Source: Pelagomonas calceolata
Taxonomy: Eukaryota; Sar; Pelagophyceae; Pelagomonadales; Pelagomonadaceae
Assembly (NCBI GenBank): GCA_918797485.1
Contig: CAKKNE010000006.1
Location: forward strand, 1,364,001-1,428,000
Direction: 5' to 3'
DNA length: 64,000 nt
Below the pieces are notes generated by a model. It saw nothing but the letters and a program-made list of their open reading frames with translations, did not search any database and had not been told where the DNA came from. Position numbers and translations under genes: made by a program. Below are positions 1-9,500 of this stretch, in pieces; position 1 is the stretch's first letter; every line of letters begins with the position of its first letter.

Positions 1-2307
1 GTCGTCGCCGTGCAGGCCCGGCGGCGGCGCGCCCAGCGGCGACGACATCGGAGACGCCCGCGGCTGGAGGGGCGGCGAGATCGGCGACCGCGGCAGGCCC
101 GGCGGCGCCAGGTCCCGCGGTGGAGAGCGGGGCGTCTGGACCAATCGACCCGGCTCCCAGGCCGACGCGAACGCGTTGCCGCCGCCGATGGCGCGGTCGA
201 AGCCCGGCGCCTTCGATTGTTGCGGCGGCGGCGGCGGCGGGCCGTTCGAGCCCCAGGCCGGCGGCGGCTCCGGCGCGCCCCAGGCGGGCGGCGCAATCCG
301 CGGGTCCGGCTCGGGCCGGCGCGGCGGCGGCGGCGGCCCGACGGCGCCCCAGGCGGCGCCCGGCGCGCGCGCGGGCGCCGGCGGCGCACCGGGAGCGCCG
401 ACGGGCGCCGGCCGACCCGCGCCCGGCGGGCCGACAGGCGCGGGCGGGCCGGGCGCCGCGCGCGCCGGCGGCGGCGCCATTGCTGGCGGCGCGCGCGCCG
501 GCGGCGGTTCCGGCGGCGGCGCGCGGTCCGCGCCAGGAGCGCGGCCGACGGCGCCCCAGGCCGGCCCCGGCGCCTTCTGGATGATGGGCGGCTCCGGCGC
601 CGGCGCGGGCGCCGCCCACGCCTTCGGTTGCTGTGCAGGTTTCGGTGGCGGCGGCGGCGCCACAACGGGCTTCTCCGGCGGCTCCGGCGCGCGCTCGAAG
701 AGCGTGCCCTTGTCCACGGCCGCAGAAACAAAACCGGACGCGTTCGCGATGCCCGCGAAGTCGATCACCTCGAGACAGGCGGCCGCGTGCCGCTGCTTGT
801 TTGAGGGTAAAGCGCGTAGCTTGCGCACGCATCGTTCATCTAACTCAACAGCTAAGGCTCGGATGGCGACGGTGAGTTCGGGCTCGAGACACCTCCCGTG
901 TCTATCCTCCCGCAGCAAAGCTCGCACGACGTCCCGTTGTCTGAAACACCGCGCCACGAAGCCCTCCACATTGGCCACGTTGTCGACGTAGCCCGGCTCG
1001 TCGAGGCGGTGGCCGATCTTCGTTTGATCGTGTTTCGCGAGTTGCGAGAGCGCGTGGACGGTCTGCGAAGTCAGCGCGTAGCGATCGGCGACCCTACAAA
1101 GCGCCGGCTCGAGCGTCTTCAGCTCCTTCGCCAGCGCCGCGAAGTTGTCGCGCTTTTTGGTGGCGCTGAGTACGAGCGCACTCCAATTCTGGAACCCGTC
1201 CGCGGATCGGCCCTTCTCGAGGCGCCGTACGAGCCGGACCTGCTCCAGCGGCGGTAGCGCTCTGAGAGCAGCACAGGCCGACGCGTCCACACCATGTGAA
1301 GAGACAAACGCGTCCGTCCGCCGCCGCGCGACGTGCACTGACGGGACTGGATCAAACGCCGACGACGACGCCGAGGCCTCCTCCTGCCGCGCCGAACGCT
1401 GCTTCGGCTGCGAACTCACGGACTGGAACTCGGGCTCGGCGCGCTGGCCGAGAGCCGCGGCATCTTCGGCCATGAGGCGCCGCGCCAGCGCCAGCGACGC
1501 CTCCTCGGACTGGGCCTGGGCCACTCGACGTCGTTCGGCCTCCTCCCGTTCTCTCTGGAGCAACAATTCCCGCTCCGCTTGCGCTTGGGCCTGCAGCCGC
1601 CGCTGTTCCGCCAAAAACGCCTCTCTCCGTTCCGCCTCGTGGTCGATGCGCGGCGCGCCGATGGCGCCGATGGGCCGCCGCGCCGACGTGGGGTCGTAGA
1701 CCGGATCGCTCCCGAGGGGCGGCTCGGTCTTGGCGCCCGCAGCGACTAAGGACCACGGAGAATTCAAAGGCTTCGGCGTCACGCTCTTGGGTATGGCCTC
1801 GATGTAGAAGAAGGACTTGTCGCCCTTGGGGATGTGCCTTCGCAAGCCGTATTTTTCCAGTAAATCATCATTCAACCAGGAGACGCCTTTCTTCCGCGGC
1901 AGGGACTTGTGCTGGATGTAGAATTGATCGATCTCGCCGGACCGCATGCGCTTGTCGTTCCGCGACAGGATCCACGCCGCCAGCGCCGTGCAGATGGTCT
2001 GCTCGTCTGATGACTGTCGGCCGTCGGGCACTAATTCTACGACCCACCCGTCCGGAGGTTGCCTATCTTCAAACCTCATGCCGTACGACGCCGCCTGCTG
2101 CTGGATGTGCCTCTTTAAAGGTCTCGGGTGGTGGACGTCGTCGGGCAACTGCTTGAAAAAGTCGTCACTCCGGGAGCCTAGTAGAGGGCCGTGGCGCCGG
2201 ACGTGGTCGCGGAGCTGGCTCATGAAGGCGTGGCTGTCGCCGTGGCCGTTCTTCTGCTTCGTCGGCGTCGTGTTGGCGCGCCGCCCCTGGGCGCGGCCGT
2301 TGAGCAT
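1..2307 (-). CDS. Winged-helix-like repeat / coiled-coil protein, 3' end beyond window
   Basis: Function unknown. The frame is open for 769 codons from an ATG that has an in-frame TAA three codons upstream, and it leaves the window at base 1, so the C-terminus is missing. Visible order: two copies of a roughly 65-residue unit (residues about 30-95 and 95-170) that look winged-helix-like; an E/R/Q-rich coiled coil (about 200-275); a conserved helical domain (about 315-535); then a long Pro/Ala/Gly-rich tail (from about 540). The helical domain and one copy of the repeated unit recur in the gene starting at 40954, so the two are paralogues. The pattern of short helices (RLVRRLE, NFAA, NVEGFV) resembles protist RNA-biology proteins, but that is only an impression. 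It is divergent from the PX-domain gene. Confidence 0.8.
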   Translation of the reverse strand, partial: MLNGRAQGRRANTTPTKQKNGHGDSHAFMSQLRDHVRRHGPLLGSRSDDFFKQLPDDVHHPRPLKRHIQQQAASYGMRFEDRQPPDGWVVELVPDGRQSSDEQTICTALAAWILSRNDKRMRSGEIDQFYIQHKSLPRKKGVSWLNDDLLEKYGLRRHIPKGDKSFFYIEAIPKSVTPKPLNSPWSLVAAGAKTEPPLGSDPVYDPTSARRPIGAIGAPRIDHEAERREAFLAEQRRLQAQAQAERELLLQREREEAERRRVAQAQSEEASLALARRLMAEDAAALGQRAEPEFQSVSSQPKQRSARQEEASASSSAFDPVPSVHVARRRTDAFVSSHGVDASACAALRALPPLEQVRLVRRLEKGRSADGFQNWSALVLSATKKRDNFAALAKELKTLEPALCRVADRYALTSQTVHALSQLAKHDQTKIGHRLDEPGYVDNVANVEGFVARCFRQRDVVRALLREDRHGRCLEPELTVAIRALAVELDERCVRKLRALPSNKQRHAAACLEVIDFAGIANASGFVSAAVDKGTLFERAPEPPEKPVVAPPPPPKPAQQPKAWAAPAPAPEPPIIQKAPGPAWGAVGRAPGADRAPPPEPPPARAPPAMAPPPARAAPGPPAPVGPPGAGRPAPVGAPGAPPAPARAPGAAWGAVGPPPPPRRPEPDPRIAPPAWGAPEPPPAWGSNGPPPPPPQQSKAPGFDRAIGGGNAFASAWEPGRLVQTPRSPPRDLAPPGLPRSPISPPLQPRASPMSSPLGAPPPGLHGDD

Positions 2308-2817
2308 CTTTGTTTAGGGCGCCGGCCGGCTGCGATGTCGGCCCAGCAAGCAAGGTGTGGGCGACCCCGGGAGCGCTGGCCGTCCAGCAGTGTCGTGCCG
2401 CGTCTCGGCGGCTGCTCGTGGCAGTGAAACGGTCGCTGACCAGGACAGCTTGGCCAGCCGCTGGGCCAATTAAGCCCAGGACTCTAAGCGAGCCCCGAGG
2501 AGCCACAAAACCCGAAATTTGGCGCAGAAGCAGCCTTGGTCGTTTCGAAACGATGACTCGTCGCTTCTGCCGACGCCTTCACCGCGGGACGGGTCAGCCA
2601 CCATTGGCCAAAAGCCCAGCATTTTGGTTTTTGGCAAGCAGCCTGTGGTAAAAGAGGCACCGTGCATCGACCGCTGAAGCTCGAGAGCTGCTTTCACGCA
2701 CAGCATAGCTCGCGCAACCGTTCTACGTAAGCTTGCGCACGCGCAACAGACACAGCGGACACACACTGCTGACTCCCTGCAGCAGAAGGATTCATTACGC
2801 GCTAATACAGCGGTGCG
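2308..2817. other. Divergent spacer without recognised element
   Basis: This spacer separates the head-to-head winged-helix-like and PX-domain genes. I saw no copy of the CTAG palindrome found in most other divergent spacers here, no repeat, and no convincing coding frame. Confidence 0.5.
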
Positions 2818-3612
2818 ATGGTCGCGCGCACCTGGCTCGTGCCCTACACGGACGCGGAACGAGGCCGCCAGCAACTGCTCGCGACGATTTATCTAACTCA
2901 TAACAACGTGACCGGCCAGCTCCAGTTAGACGTGCGGGCGGACTCGAAAGTTGTGGTAGATGGGGGCCGCGCGCGCGTCGTCGTCGGCAAGGGCCACACG
3001 ATCCCGTTCTCGGTCGGGAGTAACGTCGGGCGGTGTTCCGTCCATCCGAAGACGACAGGGTTTGATTATTCGTGCACGTTCGGCGGCGAGCAGGTCGCCG
3101 AGGTCCAGCGACGGCCCGTCGCGTGGCTGGAGGCCTTCCAGCCCACGGCTGTTTCCGTCAGTGTGCAGGATCGCGTCGAGTTCCGAGCGGGAAAAAATTA
3201 TTATCAACTGGCGGTCCAAGCGGACGGCGGCGAGCCGAAATTGTACCGGAAGCGCTATTCCGAATTTGCGGAAGTTCATGACAAGATGAAGCAGGCGTAC
3301 GTCGGGTCGCATCTGCGGGCGTCGCTACCCGCGCCTCCGGCAAAAATCTTAAATCCGTTCTTCGACCAGCTCGAGCCGACCTTCGTCCAAAATAGACAAG
3401 TAGAGCTCAACGACTACGTCAAGAAGATCATCACGGTGCCGCGGGCGCTCGCGCAGCCGGCTTTGCTGGATTTTCTGGGCCTCGCGCTGCGGGCCCCTTC
3501 TGGGGAGCCCGTCGATTTGCTCGCGCCGCCGCCGGTGGACCTGCTCAATGCGCCGCTCGACGCGCCTCCCATGCCGCCGCCGCAGCCGGTCTTCGAGGAG
3601 GCCGTCGTGTAA
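2818..3612 (+). CDS. PX-domain phosphoinositide-binding protein
   Basis: A 264-residue protein probably recruited to endosomal membranes through phosphoinositides. The C-terminal half (about 115-225) reads as a PX domain: YRKRYSEF with the basic lipid-binding face, then the Pro-rich LPAPPAK loop, and the helical end with FVQNRQVELNDYVKKI. The N-terminal 110 residues form a beta-rich region of unknown type. The tail is Pro-rich (LLAPPPVDLL and following), a likely adaptor-binding segment. No BAR domain follows, so this is a short PX protein rather than a full sorting nexin. Start chosen at the first ATG of the frame. Family assignment rests on motif recognition. Confidence 0.85.
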   Translation: MVARTWLVPYTDAERGRQQLLATIYLTHNNVTGQLQLDVRADSKVVVDGGRARVVVGKGHTIPFSVGSNVGRCSVHPKTTGFDYSCTFGGEQVAEVQRRPVAWLEAFQPTAVSVSVQDRVEFRAGKNYYQLAVQADGGEPKLYRKRYSEFAEVHDKMKQAYVGSHLRASLPAPPAKILNPFFDQLEPTFVQNRQVELNDYVKKIITVPRALAQPALLDFLGLALRAPSGEPVDLLAPPPVDLLNAPLDAPPMPPPQPVFEEAVV

Positions 3613-3641
3613 CAGTGGGTCTTTCTGTAGTTGTTTCCTTC

Positions 3642-3815
3642 TTACCCGGCCTCGCATTCGCGGAGGACTACTCGCGCGCTTCGCAGGGATATCTCAACGC
3701 CCGACGTGATCGGATGCGCGCTGCCGAACACGAGTCGCGCGATCCGCGCCGTCTCCTCGAGCGTCGTCACGGCCTCGCGGAGATCGTCGAGAGTCGCGCC
3801 GTCGTCAACATAGGC
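3642..3815 (-). pseudogene. Fragment of a MYND/TPR-family gene (last TPR only)
   Basis: The minus-strand reading ATLDDLREAVTTLEE followed by ARIARLVFGSAHPIT matches the last TPR unit of the intact MYND-RINGv-TPR protein in this window (ATLDDLREAVSTLED, ARQVLGGVHPTTGEI, around 30800-30950). Homology stops abruptly near 3810, and no MYND, RING or other TPR precedes it. It is therefore a detached 3' piece of a host gene family rather than a gene. The family is multi-copy in related algae, as far as I know. Confidence 0.65.
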
Positions 3816-3996
3816 GGCGAAACCGTTCGACGGCGTCGCGGCGCTGCCCATCGGCGAGGCGACGGCGCGCGGCGTCTCCGAGGGCGTCCTGGCCCACGAC
3901 GCGCACAACTCGTACCACTACGCGGACGCCGGGCGCTTATATGAATTGGAGATGCTGCTGAACGCGTTCGCGATCGCCTCGCGGCGGCAACCGTAA
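3814..3996 (+). pseudogene. 3'-end fragment of an unidentified gene
   Basis: A 60-codon open stretch bounded upstream by an in-frame TAG and ending in a TAA has protein-like composition, unlike the surrounding shadow frames: LPIGEATARG, then VLAHDAHNSYHYADAGRLYE, then LLNAFAIASRRQP. There is no start codon or promoter context. It abuts the TPR fragment on the other strand, so this spacer is a patchwork of two gene ends. Identity unknown; coding status is inferred from composition only. Confidence 0.4.
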
Positions 3997-4014
3997 TTTA
4001 ATACACACGTCACA

Positions 4015-4662
4015 TTAGCTCCCCCAAAAACTTTGGTAGCGCCCGTTACTGGACTTCTCCAGACCCTCGAAGAAATGGTGGTCGCCCCTCCATTCGCGCT
4101 CGTCGCCCTCGGCGATGGCGTCGAAAAGGCTCCTCACCGTCCATCCGCCCGCCGGAGCGCGGAACACCCTGCTCACCTTCGGCTCGGCTCGTTTAAAATT
4201 TTCGTAGCTCTCAAAAACTATCTCCGAGTCAACGCCAGATACGAGTATGTCATCGAGGTCCCCCCGGCCGTACTCATACCAACCTATGTCCATCCTATAA
4301 TTGATTTCCGAATAATCATCGATACTGCCCGAGAACGTGTTGAACGTCTCGAGCGACATGCGCATGAACTTGTAATTCGTCTTCGGGACCCAAGCGTTAC
4401 TATGCTTATTGCCGCCAGCGCGATAAGCCTGTTCGGACCAGCGCCGCGAATTTGTCGTTGGGGGGTCCGCGGTCGCCGCTGCCTTCCAGCAGTGCGACAC
4501 GGCCGCCGGGAAACAGTCGCAGAACTCGAGGTAGTCGAGGATTTGCGGGACGATGTCCGCCGAGTCCACCACCCGCACGCTCTGGCGGCACTCGGTCGCG
4601 CACGCCGCGCCGCGCCGCGTCACGACGCAACCCGCTATCGCCGCGAGCGCGTCCACGTCCAT
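4015..4662 (-). CDS. F-box-like protein
   Basis: A 215-residue protein with an F-box-like N-terminal helix set (about residues 28-55: IVPQILDYLEFCDCFPAAVSHCWKAA pattern, split here as VPQILDYLEF and AAVSHCWKAA), followed by a compact domain rich in aromatic residues (KFMRMSLETFNTFSG, YRMDIGWYEYGRGDL). F-box proteins recruit substrates to SCF ubiquitin ligases; the C-terminal domain would be the substrate part, but I do not recognise it. The ATG chosen (MDVDALAAI) is the first one after the low-complexity upstream stretch; an earlier in-frame ATG at 4857 would put coding sequence over the promoter palindrome and is less likely. Confidence 0.7.
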   Translation of the reverse strand: MDVDALAAIAGCVVTRRGAACATECRQSVRVVDSADIVPQILDYLEFCDCFPAAVSHCWKAAATADPPTTNSRRWSEQAYRAGGNKHSNAWVPKTNYKFMRMSLETFNTFSGSIDDYSEINYRMDIGWYEYGRGDLDDILVSGVDSEIVFESYENFKRAEPKVSRVFRAPAGGWTVRSLFDAIAEGDEREWRGDHHFFEGLEKSSNGRYQSFWGS

Positions 4663-4840
4663 CACTGAACTCCTTTCCGGCGCTCTGGGCAGCGCCCCCC
4701 AGCTGAGGGGTACTTTGTCGCGCGTTTTTTGAGCCCAAGGCCCAGCTGCAGGATGCGTGCGCCCACTGCGCGTGCCAAACCACTCCGATGGCCGCCTGGA
4801 AACGCGCAGGGGCTGCCTAAGCTCAGCGCCAGCATCGGAT

Positions 4841-4862
4841 CTAGCGGCCTGTAACACACTAG
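4841..4862 (-). promoter_or_regulatory. CTAG bipartite palindrome, copy 1a
   Basis: A 22-nt element with CTAG at both ends. On the minus strand it has left arm CTAGTGTG, a centre TTACAG, and a right arm GCCGCTAG. It lies between the F-box gene and the methyltransferase gene, about 180 bp from each ATG. The 382-bp spacer holds a second copy and nothing else recognised. Confidence 0.6.
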
Positions 4863-4879
4863 GAAGCAGACTTAGTGGG

Positions 4880-4901
4880 CTAGCGGCCTGTAAGACACTA
4901 G
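4880..4901 (-). promoter_or_regulatory. CTAG bipartite palindrome, copy 1b
   Basis: Second copy in the same divergent spacer, same orientation, 39 bp after the first and differing from it at one position. On the minus strand the arms are CTAGTGTC and GCCGCTAG. It is 144 bp before the methyltransferase ATG. Two tandem copies in one spacer argue against chance. Confidence 0.65.
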
Positions 4902-5044
4902 CATGCAGACTGGGTTTTTGTCAGCCTCTTGTCAGCCGCATACTTGCTCTCGTGGTGGGGGAAGCTCGCGTTACATCCCTTTGCACTGCGCGTGGCCGCG
5001 CCGGCAACCAAAAACACTCATTCTCCGCAGCCGAGACAGCACCA

Positions 5045-6451
5045 ATGGAGGTCACACTCGCCTGGCCGACCGCCCCCGGCGGCGCCGCGACACGTCTCAC
5101 CGAGGACGACTTCGACTGGAAAGCGGCCGACCGGGCAACATTAACAAAACCGCTCGCGCTGGTCGCCACCGACGCCGACTGCACGCTGGCCATCGCGGGC
5201 GCCCACGTCGTCAGCACCGCCCTCGTCTCGAACGCGCGCAGCGTCGAGGTGTCGGGGGGCTCAACACCTGCAACGACGACGTACAAGGGCACGGTCCGCG
5301 GCGACCAGCAGAAGCAGCCGCACCGCTTCCGGGCAGAGCTGAAGGCGCTCGACGCGCCATTTGTAACGCTTAAGCTCCTATCGAGGAAAGGTGACGCGCG
5401 GACGCTCTCCATCGATTCTCTAGAGATCGTCGTCGACGCCGCCAGGACGCCGGAGGCAGCGCCGCCGCCTCCTCCGGCGCGCGCCGCGGCCACCGCCGCG
5501 TCGGCGTCGTCATCGTCCCACCAGAAGACGCTCCTCGCCGGCGCGGCGCTGCTCGACGCCGCCGAGCGGCGCCTGACGGCCCACGTCGACGCGGCCTGCG
5601 CGCGCGTGCAGCGCCACCTCGGCGCCAAGCTCGACGCGCAGGGCGCGGCGCTGGCGCGGCTCGAGGCCGCCGTGGCGCGGCTCGGGACGAGGCCTGCCGC
5701 CGCCCGGTCTGAGGCCGCCGTTGCGGCCCCGCGGGCAGCCGTCATCCCGCGCGCCGGGGAGGACGATGCCGTCGGCGCGGCGCTGAAGAAGACGACGGTG
5801 CGCTGCGGCGACCACGCGATGATGCTGTTTCTCCGCGCGGCGGACGCTACATTAGCGCCGCCGGCGAACGGCGCGGACGCCGACGGCACAGGTCTAGAAT
5901 TATGGGGCGGCGGGCGCTACCTGGCCAACTTCCTGACGATCCGGCCCGGCGTCGTCAGGGGATGCAGGGTCCTGGAGCTCGGTGCTGGCGCAGGGCTCCC
6001 GGGCCTCGTCGCGGCGCGCTGCGGCGCCGCCGAGGTGCTACTCACCGACGGCGACGCGCGCGCCGTCCGGCTGCTCGAGAAAAATATTGCCGCGAACCCG
6101 TCGTCGGAGTGTCCCGTCGAGGCGGCGGCCCTGGCGTACGGCGCGGCTCCTCCGCCGCCGTCGGAATCCAACCTGCCGACGGTCGTGCTCGCCGCCGACG
6201 CGCTGTATGTGAGCAAGCACTGCGCGCCCTTCGGGGACACGCTGAACGCGGCACTTCAAACACCGAAGGACGTGTGCTACCTCGCGCACGAGCCGCGGCG
6301 CGCCTGGTCCATGAAGGACGGCTCCCCCGTCCAGGACGCGACGGACGATGTATTAGATGCGTTCCTCGACCTCTGCTGCGACCTGGACGTGTCCGAAGTC
6401 GGAAAAACGGGCAATGTGCAGCTCTACCGCATCGCGCGACCATGTATGTGA
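5045..6451 (+). CDS. METTL21/FAM86-type protein methyltransferase
   Basis: A 468-residue protein whose C-terminal half is a seven-beta-strand SAM-dependent methyltransferase of the lysine methyltransferase (Methyltransf_16) family. ELWGGGRYLANF precedes motif I VLELGAGAGLPGLVAA; LLTDGD is the acidic motif II region; VVLAADALYV is motif IV, the usual place of the family's DxxY-type signature. The N-terminal half carries a beta-rich segment (residues 1-130) and an Ala-rich coiled coil (about 150-230), both unusual for this family. The substrate cannot be told from sequence. The chosen ATG follows the promoter palindromes; the upstream in-frame extension is promoter sequence. The stop lies 67 bp from the stop of the SET gene on the other strand. 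Confidence 0.85.
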   Translation: MEVTLAWPTAPGGAATRLTEDDFDWKAADRATLTKPLALVATDADCTLAIAGAHVVSTALVSNARSVEVSGGSTPATTTYKGTVRGDQQKQPHRFRAELKALDAPFVTLKLLSRKGDARTLSIDSLEIVVDAARTPEAAPPPPPARAAATAASASSSSHQKTLLAGAALLDAAERRLTAHVDAACARVQRHLGAKLDAQGAALARLEAAVARLGTRPAAARSEAAVAAPRAAVIPRAGEDDAVGAALKKTTVRCGDHAMMLFLRAADATLAPPANGADADGTGLELWGGGRYLANFLTIRPGVVRGCRVLELGAGAGLPGLVAARCGAAEVLLTDGDARAVRLLEKNIAANPSSECPVEAAALAYGAAPPPPSESNLPTVVLAADALYVSKHCAPFGDTLNAALQTPKDVCYLAHEPRRAWSMKDGSPVQDATDDVLDAFLDLCCDLDVSEVGKTGNVQLYRIARPCM

Positions 6452-6517
6452 TAAATATTAGTCCTATATTCGTGATCGTCCTCCGCGCCCCGGCGTGTCC
6501 ACGGTTCCACGCCCAAA

Positions 6518-9500
6518 TTAGTTCATCGTCCCCTTGCAGTTCGGCGCGCCGCAGTAGCACGGTATTTTATCATCTTCGATGGGAAACTTGTAGTCGTACA
6601 TGACCTCCTCGCCCGCCTTGATGTCTTTCAAGGCTATTATAACGATCTTCCGCGTGTGCGGGCCTATTTCCACGGTCTTCGCATACGCATTCGGACTACA
6701 ACAGTGGTTGATGAACCTCCCGATGTGACCTCGCCGCGTCGCGTCGACAATGCAGTCCTCGTCCAACCGAAACAAATAACAACTCCCAACCCCGGCCTTG
6801 TCGTAGTACTCCTCCCGCTTGTCGCCCATGTTATTCCGAATGACCTGGCCGACGTACTCAATGATGAAATCGTCCTTACTAACGTCGACTTTTGTATAGA
6901 GGCCCCAGCCGTGGATATGACTGCGACGCACGGCCAGTCGCTCAAGCACGGGCACGGCTCGCAACTCGCGGTACTTCTGGGCCGCCCATTCCTTCGAACC
7001 CTCCTTAACTTCTTCTATGTACCCTTTTCTCGACTTGACGACCGCATTATTTAAGCGAGCTTGGCGCTCTTCCCGCAGCCTTCCAGCCTCTAACGCTTCG
7101 GCCTTTTCCTGTTCTAAATCCTCCTCGGCTTGGGCTAGTGCGCGCGTGATCCTCGAGCGTCTAGCAATGTCGTCGATCGCGTCGCGAGGCTCGGATCGCG
7201 CCGAACCGGAAATGGCCGGCTTGACCTGCGCATCTCTGATCGCGGCCTGCCGTTGAGCCAGTAGAATATCGTGGGGCGTCGGTCTGACATAACAGAAGCG
7301 ATACGAGATAATTCTTCTACTATTTTTACCCCGTTCCTGGGCCTCTAACTGATGGAGGTTCTTCCGATCCGATAAGGGCATCAATTCAGCTTCTAAAGCA
7401 TAAGATGTCACTCTAGGCATCGTTTCTATCCTAGCACGTACAGCTGGCAACGAGAACCCGAAGAAACCAGAACCGTCGTCACAGAGCCCGTAAGGAGGCG
7501 CCTTCCGCCGGAAGCGATGCCGCCCGCCTTTGACGCGGTCCTTCCACATACTTTGCTCCTTCAAATTCCTAACACGTCGTAAAACTTCCCCGACGGCCTC
7601 ACCAACAGTGTCGCCCACACATGGGATCGTGGGCGCGTCGACGGCTTGAATAATGAACTGCGCCTTGTACTGTAACTTTCTTCCCACAGTAACGGGAGCG
7701 GCAGCAACCCGACACATGTACAGTGTTCGGCAATTGTTACGCGTAAAGGAGTAGAAAATTCTACAAGCCCGGTAGTTCAACGGGAAGATCCTGTCTGAGG
7801 TATGGAAGCCGACGTAGCCGGCCGGAGCAGCTTCGCCCAACCGAAAGATAGAGAGAGCACCTATTCTAAATTGAGGATGCAAGGCTAACGACATGCGCGT
7901 CCGGTCCTCGAGCCACTGCGCCCGGGCCTGCACCGCCGCACTCTCCACGGGAAGCTTCGGCTCTTCCTTCTTCTTCTTGCCGCGCGTCTTCTTCTTCTTC
8001 GGCTCGTCGAGCACGTCGTCCAAATCGTAGGTCTTCTTCTTGACCTGGCGCTTGCCTCGGCCGGTGCCGCCTTCCGGTATTTTACCTTTCCTCGACTTCT
8101 TCGCGCGCTCCCTAGCCTTCTCCCTTTCTCGCTCTCGTTCTTTCGCTTCCTGCTCCTCCCGGATCAGGTCATCTTTCCGCGCCTTCATTTCCGCTTCGTA
8201 GGCCTCCTGCGACGACATGGCCGCCTTTTCCCCTTTTTTTCGTTTCCCGTCGAAGTTGGAGGCCACTCGGATGGCGCCGGCGACGTCTCCCAGATACGTA
8301 GCTAGCGGCGTCTGCAAATGATCGGGAGGCGCTTCGATCTCCGGTAGGAGAGGAACACCGGGAGGTGGTAACTCCGACACTTCCGCGAAGACCTCCAGTC
8401 CGTTGCCTGAACAGGTATGGCGACCACCGTCACCGGCGTATCTCAGAATGACGCCCCGTCCTTCTAAGCTTTCATCAACAACAACGGTCGCGCGCGAGCC
8501 TACTCTACGAGTAGCGGGGTCGCCGTCCGTATCGGCTGTTACGATGACCTCCGACCCGGCGCGGATCCCCTTGAGCTGGGCCTGGGCTTTCCGAACGGCG
8601 ATGGCGGCTTCCGTGGCATTTTTTAACAATGTAGCGTTCTTCTTCTCGCGTCGCGCTTGCGCTCTGGCGCCTGAGGCGCAATCCGAACAGAAGACGTGCG
8701 AGCCGCCGACACAAACAGCACCGGCATGAGCACCACACCGAAAATGGAAGTTCCGCTTACAATTCGTCGAGCAGCAGCCCATCGTCGCGCCCGGTTTGTG
8801 GCAGTGCGTGCATTTCAGGTTTCGGGATCGTCGCGTCGCGTCCTGGACGTGTCTGAAGAGTCGAGTGTGTTCGTAGACCTCAGAAGACCATAAAGCACAG
8901 TTCGCGTGGACCCAGTAGTCCAAGACTAAGCCTGTTGGCTTGATCGTGTTCGACTCCTCGACTTTTTTCAGTTCTCGGTCTCGCACCGGTACTAGCCTTC
9001 CCGCGAACGCACAATCACCGTTTCTCTTACAGAGCTCACATATTCTATAGTCCTCTGATTTATATTTTGAGAGGCAGATCTCTCTCAAATCGTCGGTGCC
9101 GAACAATTGTCTATCACTCACACCATTCGCGGGTCTCGGGATGGGCACTCGTACCTCGTCCGGCCGTCGAGCTCGTCTCAGTTTCCGTTGTTTCTGGACA
9201 TCTGAGACTTTGCAGGCGGCCGTGTAGGCGAACTCGCCCTCGCCTAAGTGCGACTCGAACATACCGTTCGCGGGATCAGATCGACACCTCGGGCAGGCCG
9301 GAGGCGAGCCTTCCTCCAAGTAACCGAGGTACTGTTCCGCGCATTCGCCGTGGTAGCCCTGGCCGCAGAAGCCGCACGCGACGGGGTCCCGACCGCGTAA
9401 ATAGCCCTGGGACGACCTTCTATACCTCGACATAAGACAATCGCCTCGAGCCCCACAATTGCCATGCAAAGGCATCCGCTGGTAGTACTGCACCGACCCC

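Noticed and set aside
10-991. Several long plus-strand frames rich in Arg, Pro and Ala at the left edge
   Set aside because: They are shadows of the minus-strand Pro/Ala/Gly-rich tail. GC-rich codons make all frames open, and only the minus-strand frame has domain-like sequence and a paralogue.
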